Source: JAGOEX01 sp964630905 (GTDB lineage: Bacteria > UBP6 > UBA1177). Taken from it: a stretch of DNA of 31,831 nucleotides. Within the stretch, counting starts at the first letter, position 1. Each line of letters opens with the position of its first letter. The notes below the pieces were generated by a model. It saw only the letters and a list, made by a program, of their open reading frames with translations. It did not search any database and was not told the origin of the DNA. Below, one piece after another: positions 15,272-24,595 of this stretch. Where the stretch lies: NCBI GenBank assembly GCA_964630905.1, contig CAZVWR010000036.1, forward strand, positions 1-31,831. Direction: 5' to 3'. Position numbers and translations under genes: made by a program.

Positions 15272-15594
15272 GCCGAAAAACCGGATTTGTTTTCATGCAT
15301 GATGAATTTGCGGGAATTATTGAAGAAACCGAAACGGGGTACAGATTCACTTATGATCCTGATTATGTTTCTAAAAGCGGTTCAATTGCCATAAGTTGCA
15401 CAATTCCTTTAAGAAAAGAGCCATATGAATCACTGGTTATGTTTCCGTTTTTTGACGGACTTATTCCAGAGGGATGGCTCCTCGATATTGCATGGAAAAG
15501 CTGGAAGATCAATTCAAAAGACAGAATGGAGCTTCTTCTTGCCTGTTGCAGTGATGTTATCGGCGCAGTTTCTGTACGGAGGGAAAAACAATGA
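15268..15594 (+). CDS. hipS: HipS-like antitoxin (HipA N-subdomain-1 as a separate protein)
   Basis: The 108-residue protein corresponds to the small N-terminal domain of HipA kinases (HipA_N / Couple_hipA). The conserved block is ISCTIPLRKEPYESLVMFPF, then FDGLIPEGWLLDIAWKSWKI. In the known E. coli O127 HipBST system this domain is a free protein, HipS, that acts as the antitoxin, with a conserved Trp entering the kinase active site; Trp70 in PEGW is the likely equivalent. The gene overlaps hipB and hipT by four bases at each end. The alternative, a single hipA broken by frameshift, is unlikely because both genes have clean coupled starts and hipT has its own Cys-containing N-terminus. Confidence 0.9.
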   Translation: MSRKTGFVFMHDEFAGIIEETETGYRFTYDPDYVSKSGSIAISCTIPLRKEPYESLVMFPFFDGLIPEGWLLDIAWKSWKINSKDRMELLLACCSDVIGAVSVRREKQ

Positions 15595-16532
15595 CAAATA
15601 GCTGTCTTATCTGTGGAAAACCTCATATAAACGGGACTGAATATCACTCGATCTGTTCTAAAAAGTTTTTCGGCTCTGATGCTGCTCCAGTTCTTGAATA
15701 TAAACTTGATGAGATCAACAAAATCGCTGAAGAAACTGTATTAAAAAGCATTACTCTTACCGGAGTTCAGCCGAAACTTTCACTTCATTTATCAAAATCG
15801 GTCAAAGAAAAAGGGAGAAACCTCACGATTGTCGGTCTTTGGGGATCATATATTTTAAAACCGCCATCACCGAGCTATCCATTTCTCCCGGAAAATGAAC
15901 ATCTTACAATGCACCTTGCAGAAAGCTGCGGAATTAAAACCGTTCCTCACGCCTTGATAAAATTTCAAAGCGGTGAACTTGCATATATCACAAAAAGGAT
16001 CGACAGATCAAAATCGGGAAAGCTTCACATGGAAGATATGTGCCAGCTTCAGGAACGGTTGACCGAAGATAAATACCGGGGATCAGTTGAACAGATAGGA
16101 AAAATTATCGAAAGACACTCTTCAAACTCCGGATATGATCTTCAGAGGCTTTTTGAAATGGTTGTTTTTTCGTTTCTGACAGGGAACGCCGACATGCATT
16201 TAAAGAACTATTCACTTTTTTATCGGTTGCCCGATTTTCGAGAGCTTGCACCCGCATATGATCTTCTTAATACCGCAATAGTTATTCCATCTGACAAAGA
16301 AGAATCAGCACTCACAATAAACGGAAAAAAATCAAAACTCAAAAGAGCTGATTTTGATCACCTTGCCAAAAAACTGCAATTAATTCAAAAGGTTAAAGAA
16401 TCCATCATCGACAGGATAATTAGTTCGCTTTCTCAAAGTTCAAAAATAATACAAAACTCATTTCTAAATGAAAAAATGAAAGAAAAATACATGAACACAA
16501 TAAGCTCAAGAATTAATCAGATTTCAGTTTGA
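15591..16532 (+). CDS. hipT: HipT-like Ser/Thr kinase toxin
   Basis: A 313-residue HipA-family kinase without the N-subdomain-1. The N-terminus has Cys5, Cys8, His19 and Cys22 (CLICG... YHSIC), a likely zinc knuckle common in HipT-type proteins. The Gly-rich loop follows as TLTGVQPK at residues 55-62, then Lys90 (GSYILK) and the catalytic segment GNADMHLKNYSL with Asp201 and Asn206, and the metal-binding PAYDLLNT with Asp224. All kinase residues appear intact. HipT of E. coli phosphorylates tryptophanyl-tRNA synthetase; the target here is unknown. In the known enzyme the two autophosphorylated residues before the loop are Ser (SIS); here both are Thr (Thr55, Thr57). Its 3' end overlaps the convergent ogt gene by nine bases. 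Confidence 0.92.
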   Translation: MTNSCLICGKPHINGTEYHSICSKKFFGSDAAPVLEYKLDEINKIAEETVLKSITLTGVQPKLSLHLSKSVKEKGRNLTIVGLWGSYILKPPSPSYPFLPENEHLTMHLAESCGIKTVPHALIKFQSGELAYITKRIDRSKSGKLHMEDMCQLQERLTEDKYRGSVEQIGKIIERHSSNSGYDLQRLFEMVVFSFLTGNADMHLKNYSLFYRLPDFRELAPAYDLLNTAIVIPSDKEESALTINGKKSKLKRADFDHLAKKLQLIQKVKESIIDRIISSLSQSSKIIQNSFLNEKMKEKYMNTISSRINQISV

Positions 16533-17036
16533 TCTTTCCATCTCTATCAGCTTTTTTTTCATTTCTTCGGCTCCGAAGAAGCCGCCGAGACTGCCGTCGG
16601 ATTTGATGACCCGGTGGCAGGGAATTACAAACGGGAACGGGTTGTTCTTCATTGCGGTTCCGACTGCTCTTGCGGCTCTTGGATAACCTGATCTTGATGC
16701 GAGTTCGCCATAACTCAGCGTTTCGCCCCGTTTTGTCTTAAAAAGTGTGAGATAAACTCTTTTTCTAAACTTAGGAATTTGAGAAAAGTCAAACATTTCA
16801 AGATCAAATTCCTCGTTTTTTCCTTGACAGCAATTCTTAATTTTTTCAGATATTTGACTTATTTTTACACAAGTTGAAATACTGCTTTGAAAATACTTTG
16901 CGGCAACTCTCTGTTCAGCCGACAGTTTAGGATTTGTGATCATTATCTCCAGAATTTTCACAACACCATTAACCTTTTTCCAGACTATCGCAACAGAATC
17001 AAAATCTGTTTTGAATAAAAATATTGAAGGGGTCAT
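16524..17036 (-). CDS. ogt: Methylated-DNA-[protein]-cysteine S-methyltransferase
   Basis: The 170-residue suicide repair protein takes alkyl groups from O6-alkylguanine (and O4-alkylthymine) in DNA onto an active Cys. The signature FVIPCHRVI has Cys140, preceded by the recognition helix region TLSYGELASRSGYPRAARAVGTAMKNNPFP (helix-turn-helix with the Arg finger RAVG) and followed by GSLGGFFGAEEMKKKLIEMER. An N-terminal domain of about 85 residues resembles the Ogt type rather than the Ada C-terminal domain. The ATG overlaps the stop of the glycosyltransferase gene by four bases, so it is probably co-transcribed with it. The 3' end overlaps hipT convergently. Confidence 0.95.
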   Translation of the reverse strand: MTPSIFLFKTDFDSVAIVWKKVNGVVKILEIMITNPKLSAEQRVAAKYFQSSISTCVKISQISEKIKNCCQGKNEEFDLEMFDFSQIPKFRKRVYLTLFKTKRGETLSYGELASRSGYPRAARAVGTAMKNNPFPFVIPCHRVIKSDGSLGGFFGAEEMKKKLIEMERSN

Positions 17037-19291
17037 TTGATGTTGACATTGAAAGTTCCGAGAATGAACCGTTTCTGCCCGTCGTTGAAAGACTCATCAT
17101 CAATTTCCAGTCTGTCTTTGTCGATGTAGAAACCTGTGTAGATCTTGATCCCGCCTCCCGGATGACTTCTCGGTATCTTTGTAACAAATTCATCCTTGAG
17201 GATCATCCCCTCTTCCCATTTATTTGTCGGATAGTACCCTTTCTGCGGGAAATCGTCTATCTTCCAGCTGTGCGGCAGAGCACCGCTGTAAACATCGAAA
17301 TGGAAGAACACTTTCCAGCTTTTCTCTATTTTTTTCAATGTCTTATAATAAACCGTAAGCACCATTTCCTCGTCAGGATCAAATCTTTCCTTGTTTATTG
17401 TGTATCCTACTATTTCTATCAAACCCTGACCGATAGTGGAGTTGATCTTTTTGAGATTTTTCGGAAGTTCCGCTTCGGGCACAATGTTCTCCTTCCACTG
17501 TTCCATTCTTCCGCTGTCACGGTCTTTCATTGAAGTTGAAAACATTTCTATCTCCATGTATGTATCAACCGCATCATCCATTATTTTGGTAAGCGGAACA
17601 CCCGGTTGGGTTAAAAGAGCCGACCTGAGTTCAGAAACTTTTTTATCCTTTGTTGTGATATAAACGGTGTTTTCAGGGTGTTTTTCTATAAGCTTTTGAA
17701 TTTGCTCAACTTTATCAACTCTATGCAGGGTTTCATTAAGACCCAGATAAAAATACATCGACCGGTTTTTCCAATTATCATAATCAACTATTATGTCGCC
17801 GTCCTTTTTAAGTTCGAGATATTTCTGAACAAGAAGCTTTGGTGTGAACACATCAAGCATTCTGGGAACCCAGTAAAAATTAATATATCCCGACCATGCA
17901 ACAGTTGTCAGAATGAATCCGGCAATAGATATTTTCATCAACATCTTTTTCACAGGACTTATCATCGGAATAAGTATGAAAACAACCATAACAGGAACAA
18001 AAACAGACAGATACGGCAACATGTCAAATACCCTGCCAAACCATGTCTGAACTTTATGCGTTGTAATAATATATATCAGATCGGCATAGTTCATTCCCGT
18101 TCCCATATCCTTGCCGACAATACCGACAATGAGTGCGGCAACGACCGCGATCACGGGGTAGAGTTTCCCGATTTTTTCATTTCTGAAAAGCTCAACAAAC
18201 AGGATTGAAACTATGATCGACATGAAAGGGACGACGGGAAAAACATAATGAGGGAACTTTGTCGCCGCAAGGGTGAAAAACAGAAACATGAAGAAAAATG
18301 AGATAATGACATATCCTTCCTCTCTTTTTTCCTTCATCTTCAAAGCACTGAAATAAAGCCCAGGAATTAGAAAACCTATCCACGGAAAAGTCCCGATGCT
18401 CAGCTGCCAGATATAGAATTCAAAAGGGCCGTCCGGCTTGTTGATGGTTCCTTCAAGTCTTCCGAAATGATGTTCACCGAAGAACTCCTTGAAAAAAGGC
18501 ATTCCGTGTCTGATCCCCATGTATGCATACCACCATGCACATGCGGCAAGGAATATTCCCGCCCCTTCAAAAGGACGAAGCGACTTTACAAATGAAACTG
18601 CCTCAGAAAACATCTCCTTGAATTTCCTGGAATAATCAAGTGTTACCAGCATCCAGATCAATATTATAGCGACCGGAAAAAAGACCGACAGAAGCCCTTT
18701 TGTCAACATTCCCAGACCCATGAAAAGATATGCGAACCTTAAAAGTTTTTTATCCTTGTCCCTTTGACCGATGAACAGGAATCCTATCGAACCGGTGAGA
18801 AATGTCACAAAAGTGATGTCCCACATGAACTGCCGGCTTATAAGATATGTGTAAGGCATAAATATTGTTATGAAACCTGTCACAAGCGATCTCGCCCTGT
18901 CCTTGAAAAGCCTTTCTGTTATGTAGTAGACCAGCAGAACGAATAAAATCCCGTTTATCGCAAAAGGGAGCCTCAGTGCGAACTCTGTAGGACCGAGTAT
19001 CTTCATGAACGGTATGACCATCCAGAAGCAGAATATAGGTTTTGACCAGAAATTGTGCTTGCCCAGATAAACAGGATCAAGGAACCAGTCCCACGAACTG
19101 CTTGCGATCATTTCCATCGCAACCCTGCCGTAATGGGGCTCCCACTGGCATAAAAGCGGATAACTGCCTATCAGAGGAAGAAAAACCAATGCAGATATCA
19201 AAGCCAGAAAGGTCTTTGGATATTTGAATATCAGGTCTCTCATTTTACAGGAATCTCCAACACATTCTGCACTAACTTTTTCATTATTCAT
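17033..19291 (-). CDS. GT39/ArnT-like membrane glycosyltransferase with periplasmic C-terminal domain
   Basis: A 752-residue polytopic protein of the GT-C fold. The first periplasmic loop has the acidic motif QWEPHYGRVAMEM at about residue 50, corresponding to the D/E-x-x-Y motif of PMT/ArnT enzymes. About eleven membrane helices follow to residue 460, including TKFPHYVFPVVPFM, a segment shared with ArnT. These enzymes transfer sugars from a polyprenyl phosphate donor to lipid A, lipids or proteins in the periplasm; the acceptor is unknown. The last 290 residues are a soluble beta-rich domain (MVLTVYYKTLKKIEKSWKVFFHFD), longer than in short GT39 proteins. It starts with ATG at 19291, eight bases after GGGG, behind a consensus promoter. 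Confidence 0.88.
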   Translation of the reverse strand: MNNEKVSAECVGDSCKMRDLIFKYPKTFLALISALVFLPLIGSYPLLCQWEPHYGRVAMEMIASSSWDWFLDPVYLGKHNFWSKPIFCFWMVIPFMKILGPTEFALRLPFAINGILFVLLVYYITERLFKDRARSLVTGFITIFMPYTYLISRQFMWDITFVTFLTGSIGFLFIGQRDKDKKLLRFAYLFMGLGMLTKGLLSVFFPVAIILIWMLVTLDYSRKFKEMFSEAVSFVKSLRPFEGAGIFLAACAWWYAYMGIRHGMPFFKEFFGEHHFGRLEGTINKPDGPFEFYIWQLSIGTFPWIGFLIPGLYFSALKMKEKREEGYVIISFFFMFLFFTLAATKFPHYVFPVVPFMSIIVSILFVELFRNEKIGKLYPVIAVVAALIVGIVGKDMGTGMNYADLIYIITTHKVQTWFGRVFDMLPYLSVFVPVMVVFILIPMISPVKKMLMKISIAGFILTTVAWSGYINFYWVPRMLDVFTPKLLVQKYLELKKDGDIIVDYDNWKNRSMYFYLGLNETLHRVDKVEQIQKLIEKHPENTVYITTKDKKVSELRSALLTQPGVPLTKIMDDAVDTYMEIEMFSTSMKDRDSGRMEQWKENIVPEAELPKNLKKINSTIGQGLIEIVGYTINKERFDPDEEMVLTVYYKTLKKIEKSWKVFFHFDVYSGALPHSWKIDDFPQKGYYPTNKWEEGMILKDEFVTKIPRSHPGGGIKIYTGFYIDKDRLEIDDESFNDGQKRFILGTFNVNIK

Positions 19292-19325
19292 GGCTTTTCC
19301 CCGAATGATCTAAAAAAACTTCGTG

Positions 19326-19354
19326 ATTATAGATACAAAGCAAATCCATGTCAA
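19326..19354 (-). promoter_or_regulatory. Consensus sigma-70 promoter of the GT39 gene
   Basis: On the minus strand TTGACA (19349-19354), 17-base spacer and TATAAT (19326-19331): a perfect match to the housekeeping consensus, about 35 bases before the start codon. Confidence 0.85.
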
Positions 19355-19366
19355 AAAAACAAAAAT

Positions 19367-19395
19367 TTGATAACTTATTCTCATTATGATATATC
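19367..19395 (+). promoter_or_regulatory. Promoter of the TPR/zinc-ribbon operon
   Basis: TTGATA (19367-19372), 17-base spacer and TATATC (19390-19395) precede the ATG at 19422 by about 26 bases. It is divergent from the GT39 promoter in the same 130-base gap. Confidence 0.55.
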
Positions 19396-19421
19396 TCTTT
19401 GATTGTTTAAGGAAGCTGATA

Positions 19422-21194
19422 ATGAGAATTTTTTTTAGTTTTACTTTTTTCTTTTTCATATTTTTGAACATACAGCATATTTCTGCTGAAAATTCCAAAC
19501 ATTTTTTCATAGACGGCAGAAGGTTTACAAAAGATGTCAAAGATGCTCTGATAAGTGGAGAAGAAAGTCTGCTTCTTGAAAAAACAGCCATGTATCTGAA
19601 GGAAAAGGAGATATCACACATTCCCAATTGTTTTGAGTGTTCACTTTTTCTCATTCAGTCAACTCTTGACGCATCCTCATCGGTTCAGCTTGTTGCCGCC
19701 GATCTTGCTGTAAAGTTCTCCCCCGATCTTCCTGAGGCAAGACTCCATTTCATATCGAGACTTATAAAATTTGCTCCGTTTAAAACGGCAAGGATACTGA
19801 GTGAAACAAGAGAAATGGTCAAAGCTTTTTTCTGTTTCCCCCCCAGAGATGCCTTTTTCTATTCTGTTCTGAACACCATACTTTATATCTGTCTAACTTT
19901 TATTTTCATTTATTTTATCATAACAGGGCTCAAATACCCCTCTCTCATAGTTCACCGGTACATGCATCTTGTCGGTCATTCAAAATTCTATGCCGTCACA
20001 CTTCTCTTTGTTATAGGATTATCTTCATGTATCCTTGTTCAGAACGAGCACAATCTTTTCCTTGTTATCATGACATTTCTGGTATTTCTCACCGGAGTAT
20101 CCGTTTTAAGAGAAAAGATCATAATGTATGTTGTATTCATCATCGCCCTCCTTGCTCACGGAGGAACAATACTGACGGGTGCATCGGAAGATCCGAACAT
20201 CGACAGAAAGAGTGCAATGAACAGTCTTTATGCAGTTTTTTCACCATCCTCTTCAAAAATTGATAACATTGACCTGTCTGCTCCGGGAGGATACATGGCA
20301 AAAGGGTTCGTTCATTTTTATAAAGATGAACAGGAACTGGCTGTTTTCCATCTGAAAAAAGAGCTGAGTGTCATATCAGATGGAAAGATCAAAACGGCCC
20401 TTCACAATATTCTCGGTCTTTCTCTTGCGGCACTTGGAAATTACAAGGAAGCTGTAATTTCTTTGAAAAACGCCTATAACGGGTCGGGGAACATTCACAT
20501 CGGATACAACCTCGCAAAAACAATGTATGAAGGGGGAATGACAGAGGAGGCAACAAATTTCGAAAAACAGCTTCTTGAAACTGCCGGGGCGGTGACACTT
20601 TCATATCCGTATATCGAATATCCTGGAATGTTCAGGGTATGGAGATATTTCTCAAGCGGAAAAACTGGTGACCGTTTTGAAAACTGGGTAAGATTCATTC
20701 TTTTTGTTTTGAGCGCCCTTTTCTTTTACATGCTGCTTCTCCTTGTAAGAATGAATTATCTCAAAGGGATATCTCTTTCAAGATGTCCGGAATGCGGGAT
20801 CGTTATGTGCTCCAGATGCAACGCCGGAGGTCAGGATGTCTGTGTCGTGTGCAAACTGATGAAGGCCGACCCTGATGTTTTTGTTAAGGGTGAACTTGAA
20901 AAATACGAGAACAGAAGAAACAGATTTTTTGCAAGACATTCAATTTACACATCAATATTTAACTTCATCTGTCCGGGAGGAGGTCTTATATTTTCAAACA
21001 GAGTGCTTGAAGGATCGTCATATCTTTTCATCACAGTTTTCATATCAATGCTGATAATTAACAGGAATACCGGCCTTGTTTTCAATATAAGTACAGGTGA
21101 TTCAGGCACTATGACATTCATCCTGACGGGATTTGCCGGTTTAATATATCTCATATCAATTGTCCGCGGATTCATTGTTTCGAGGGGGGACTGA
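19422..21194 (+). CDS. TPR and zinc-ribbon membrane protein
   Basis: A 590-residue protein beginning with a signal peptide or anchor (MRIFFSFTFFFFIFLNIQHISA). Two or three transmembrane segments occur at about 145-245, followed by a soluble TPR-like helical region (AKGFVHFYKDEQELAVFHLKKEL, ILGLSLAALGNYKEAVISLKNAY). Another membrane segment precedes a zinc ribbon beginning at Cys455 (CPECGIVMCSRC...CVVC, three CxxC pairs), and two C-terminal membrane helices end the protein. I do not know its function; such proteins sit next to DUF4388 genes in deltaproteobacterial-type genomes. ATG at 19422 follows AAGGA by eight bases; the upstream ATG at 19386 lacks a site and lies at the promoter. It starts a five-gene operon. 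Confidence 0.8.
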   Translation: MRIFFSFTFFFFIFLNIQHISAENSKHFFIDGRRFTKDVKDALISGEESLLLEKTAMYLKEKEISHIPNCFECSLFLIQSTLDASSSVQLVAADLAVKFSPDLPEARLHFISRLIKFAPFKTARILSETREMVKAFFCFPPRDAFFYSVLNTILYICLTFIFIYFIITGLKYPSLIVHRYMHLVGHSKFYAVTLLFVIGLSSCILVQNEHNLFLVIMTFLVFLTGVSVLREKIIMYVVFIIALLAHGGTILTGASEDPNIDRKSAMNSLYAVFSPSSSKIDNIDLSAPGGYMAKGFVHFYKDEQELAVFHLKKELSVISDGKIKTALHNILGLSLAALGNYKEAVISLKNAYNGSGNIHIGYNLAKTMYEGGMTEEATNFEKQLLETAGAVTLSYPYIEYPGMFRVWRYFSSGKTGDRFENWVRFILFVLSALFFYMLLLLVRMNYLKGISLSRCPECGIVMCSRCNAGGQDVCVVCKLMKADPDVFVKGELEKYENRRNRFFARHSIYTSIFNFICPGGGLIFSNRVLEGSSYLFITVFISMLIINRNTGLVFNISTGDSGTMTFILTGFAGLIYLISIVRGFIVSRGD

Positions 21195-21195
21195 T

Positions 21196-22182
21196 TTGGC
21201 TGTTGTTTTAGAGAAGACATCTTCCGACAGGATAATATTGAGCGGATCCATTCAGGACACTTCATTTTTTGATATTCTAAGGGATGCAGCTCTTCCGAAA
21301 CATTCAGGAATGCTTAAGATCAGAGCGGGCAAAAAGGAGTACCGGTATTATTTTAAAGAAGGCATTATCGTTTATACTGAAAATTCCCTCGAAAGAATGG
21401 ACCAGATAATTCTTTCAATGATAAAACAGTCTGACATAGTTTCAAGGGAAACGATCGTAAAATGTGAGAAAATGAAATCGAAAGTGATGAAAAGTCTTCT
21501 TGAAATACTAATTGAGGAAGGCCATGTGTCAATGCTTTTATATTCAAAGATCATCAGTGCCGCTGTCAGAATGAATATGCTTGCCGGATTTTTAATCAAA
21601 AAAGGGAAATATTCCTTTGAAATGAGGAACAGTGTAAGGGAAGTACACGGAGTTAAGCCTGTTGATATAAGATCTGTACAGCAGATAGCCTCGATGTCAG
21701 ATGAGAAAATAAAAGCTTTAAAGAACATCCTGGTCTCTATGAACAACAGGATCCTCACCAATGCCGGAGCAGATTATTTTTCACTTAACAAATCATTTTT
21801 ACAGAACTTCCTTGTTACAGAAATAGATTTCATACAGTACATCTCAAAAGCAGCCGAAGATCTGATGAGCGGAGGATGGACTTTACAAAGCAGGTTTACA
21901 ACACCTGAATTAATTAAAACCGGTATGCTTTATTTTTTTAGGATCTTTATTTTTTCAGGAGTATTTGTGTTCCTTTATCTTGCAACAATGACGACCGTTT
22001 TTGAAACGAGACAGGAACACCGGAGTATAAAGGATTTTTATTTTTTCAAAATATCGCTGATGTCATCAATGCTGTCATTTGAGAATAAAAATGAAATAAG
22101 CAGAGAAGACCTCATAAGATCAGGTTTGGTTACTGAAAACGAATTCAAGTTGTCAGGTCTTGAGCCTGATAACGGAAAATGA
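21196..22182 (+). CDS. DUF4388 (PATAN) domain protein with a C-terminal TM segment
   Basis: A 328-residue protein. Residues about 12-65 (ILSGSIQDTSFFDILRDAALPKHSGMLKI... YYFKEGIIVYTENS) match the DUF4388/PATAN domain, often part of signalling and gliding-related proteins. A helical middle part follows, with one hydrophobic segment at about 245-265 (FFRIFIFSGVFVFLYLATM). The start is most likely TTG at 21196, one base after the preceding stop, because GAGGGGGG lies at the right distance. A longer frame from another TTG at 21160 has no site and would overlap the TPR gene. Its coupling to the TPR gene suggests a shared membrane complex. Confidence 0.78.
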   Translation: MAVVLEKTSSDRIILSGSIQDTSFFDILRDAALPKHSGMLKIRAGKKEYRYYFKEGIIVYTENSLERMDQIILSMIKQSDIVSRETIVKCEKMKSKVMKSLLEILIEEGHVSMLLYSKIISAAVRMNMLAGFLIKKGKYSFEMRNSVREVHGVKPVDIRSVQQIASMSDEKIKALKNILVSMNNRILTNAGADYFSLNKSFLQNFLVTEIDFIQYISKAAEDLMSGGWTLQSRFTTPELIKTGMLYFFRIFIFSGVFVFLYLATMTTVFETRQEHRSIKDFYFFKISLMSSMLSFENKNEISREDLIRSGLVTENEFKLSGLEPDNGK

Positions 22183-22210
22183 CTGCAAATATTCCTTAAA
22201 GGGGGAGAAA

Positions 22211-24589
22211 ATGGAACTGATAACAAAAAAAAGACTGAAGCCGGAATTGTTAAGATACTACCCTAATCTTTCCAAATATAAGGGGAAAACAACAAAGGAT
22301 ATCAAGCCTGTATCACAGCTTGTATTTCAGAAGAGGGGTTTTGAGGCACTCGATTTCGGAATGACCGTCAACAAGAAAGGATTTAACATATATGTCGCCG
22401 GTGATACCGGAACAGGCAAGACATCAAATGTGAAAAAACATGTCGAAGAGATCGCTCTGACAATGGGAACTCCCGATGACATGCTCTATGTTTATAACTT
22501 CAAGAATCCGGATGCACCTAAACTTCTTTATATGAAAGCCGGAACGGGAGAAAAATTTGTCAAGGACATGGAGGATCTTCTCGATTATTTCATATTCCAG
22601 ATCCCCAGACAGCTTGAAAGTGAAAGTTTCGAAATTAAGAAAAGTGAAGTTGTACGGTGGTATCAGGAAGAGAGTCAGAAAAATTACCTTGATATCGAAA
22701 AAGATGCTCTTGAACTCAGCTTCCTCCTTAAATCAACTCAAAACGGGCTTGTAATAAATCCGCTGGTTGATGGAAATCCGATTGATAAGGAAAAGTTCGA
22801 CACCCTCAACGATGAAGACAAGGAGGTAATAAGGGAGAATGAAGAGGCTCTGCAGGAAAAGCTGATAGCCTACTTCCATCGCGAAAGAGGTCTTGAGAAG
22901 GAATATAAGGAAAAAATGACAAATCTCCGCCAGACGATGGTGAGACTGATCGTTTCGGAACCTTTGAGAGAACTCAAGAAAAAACACTCGAAGAATGAAC
23001 ATTTTGATCTTTTCCTTGAAGATCTTGCAGAACATATCGTTAATAATTTCGATGAGTTCTTCGTTTATAGAGATTTTGAAGAGGGTAAAGCCGACCCTTC
23101 AAAGACAGTCGTTCCCGATTTCAAGGAATACAAGGTGAATCTCCTTGTGAACAACAAAGAGCTTCAAGGGGCGCCTGTAATATATGAAACAAACCCGACA
23201 TTCCAGAACATCATGGGATATTTTGAATTTGAAGAGATGCACAATTCCCTTTTCACCGATTTTACAAAAATGAAACCGGGTGCTCTTCACAAGGCAAACG
23301 GCGGTTTTCTCATAATCCAGGCAAATGACATACTTAAAAATTATTATTCATGGACCGCTCTTAAAAGGGCCATACGGAACAGATCCCTTAAAATGGGCGA
23401 CATTGACATCGATTTCAAGTACAGAGTGAACACCATTCCCGACCCGGAACCTGTAACTCTTGATGTGAAAGTCATCCTCATAGGTGATGATTACATTTAT
23501 CACCTTCTTTACAACCACGATCCGGATTTCAGAAGAATATTCCGTGTAAAAGCCGATTTTGATTCTACTATCGAGATAAATGCAGACACCACAGATTCGT
23601 TGATCGGTTTCATTTCAAGAGTTGTGAATGAAGACTGTGACATACCGTTCGATCTTTCAGCGATAAGAAGACTTCTCCACTACAGTTCAAGAAAATCGGA
23701 AGATCAGAAAAAATACAGGATACATGCAAGCGATGTAGTTGAGATCATTGTTGAATCTGTTTTCTGGGGCAACAAAAACAATAAAAAGATAATTAACGAG
23801 GAACTTGTACAGAAAGCGATCGAAAGCAGAGAGAAAAGGCACGCAAGATTCAAGGAACACTACTATGAATCTATAAAAAGAGGAACGATCCTCATAGATG
23901 TCAAAGGGGAACGGACCGGTCAGATAAACGGTCTTGCAGTATATTCGATCGGCGACTTCAGTTTCGGCATCCCTTCAAAGATAACAGCAAGGGTTTTTGC
24001 AGGAAGAAAAGGGATCATCAACATTGAACGGGAAGCCCGTCTTTCAGGTTCAATTCATGACAAAGGTGCAATGATACTGGCAGGTTATCTTGGAAGCATA
24101 TTCGCTCAGGATAAACAGCTGAGCATAAGTGCCTCAATTGCCTTTGAGCAGAGCTACGGAGGGGTTGACGGCGACAGTGCAAGCTCAACTGAACTTTATG
24201 CATTGTTGTCGGCACTTGCCGATATTCCGATAAAACAGCATATTGCTGTTACCGGATCAATAAATCAGATGGGTGAAATTCAGCCCATCGGAGGAGTGAA
24301 CGAAAAGATCGAAGGTTTTTTTGAGATATGCAGAATAAAAGGGCTCACAGGAGATCAGGGTGTTATAATTCCTGTCCAGAATATTGAAAATCTCAATCTG
24401 TCCGACGAAGTTGTCGAAGCTGTGAAAAAAGAGAAGTTCCATATATATGCGATCAAAAATATTCTTGAAGGAATTGAGATACTTACAGGAACTCCTGCAG
24501 GAAAGAAGAACAGCAACGGGACTTTCACGACAGGTTCGGTTTTTGAGAAAGTTGACAAAAAGATCCGCGATCTCAACGAGGTAAAATAG
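22211..24589 (+). CDS. LonC-like ATP-dependent protease (AAA_32 plus S16 peptidase)
   Basis: A 792-residue AAA+ protease lacking the classical Lon N-domain. Walker A GDTGTGKT is at residues 64-71; a long helical insertion (about 120-300) follows; Walker B is in HKANGGFLIIQAND. The C-terminal S16 domain has GGVDGDSASS with catalytic Ser656 and VNEKIEGFFE with Lys699, a 43-residue spacing identical to that of the Ser-Lys dyad of E. coli Lon (679/722). It should degrade damaged or regulatory proteins in the cytoplasm. ATG at 22211 follows AAAGGGGGAGAAA; an extension to 22160 overlaps the DUF4388 gene. It is 28 bases after that gene. Confidence 0.93.
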   Translation: MELITKKRLKPELLRYYPNLSKYKGKTTKDIKPVSQLVFQKRGFEALDFGMTVNKKGFNIYVAGDTGTGKTSNVKKHVEEIALTMGTPDDMLYVYNFKNPDAPKLLYMKAGTGEKFVKDMEDLLDYFIFQIPRQLESESFEIKKSEVVRWYQEESQKNYLDIEKDALELSFLLKSTQNGLVINPLVDGNPIDKEKFDTLNDEDKEVIRENEEALQEKLIAYFHRERGLEKEYKEKMTNLRQTMVRLIVSEPLRELKKKHSKNEHFDLFLEDLAEHIVNNFDEFFVYRDFEEGKADPSKTVVPDFKEYKVNLLVNNKELQGAPVIYETNPTFQNIMGYFEFEEMHNSLFTDFTKMKPGALHKANGGFLIIQANDILKNYYSWTALKRAIRNRSLKMGDIDIDFKYRVNTIPDPEPVTLDVKVILIGDDYIYHLLYNHDPDFRRIFRVKADFDSTIEINADTTDSLIGFISRVVNEDCDIPFDLSAIRRLLHYSSRKSEDQKKYRIHASDVVEIIVESVFWGNKNNKKIINEELVQKAIESREKRHARFKEHYYESIKRGTILIDVKGERTGQINGLAVYSIGDFSFGIPSKITARVFAGRKGIINIEREARLSGSIHDKGAMILAGYLGSIFAQDKQLSISASIAFEQSYGGVDGDSASSTELYALLSALADIPIKQHIAVTGSINQMGEIQPIGGVNEKIEGFFEICRIKGLTGDQGVIIPVQNIENLNLSDEVVEAVKKEKFHIYAIKNILEGIEILTGTPAGKKNSNGTFTTGSVFEKVDKKIRDLNEVK

Positions 24590-24595
24590 TTAAAT

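Noticed and set aside
15268..16532. hipA gene split by a frameshift
   Set aside because: Each part has a coupled ATGA start, and the second part has its own Cys-motif N-terminus as in HipT; the three-gene layout is that of HipBST.
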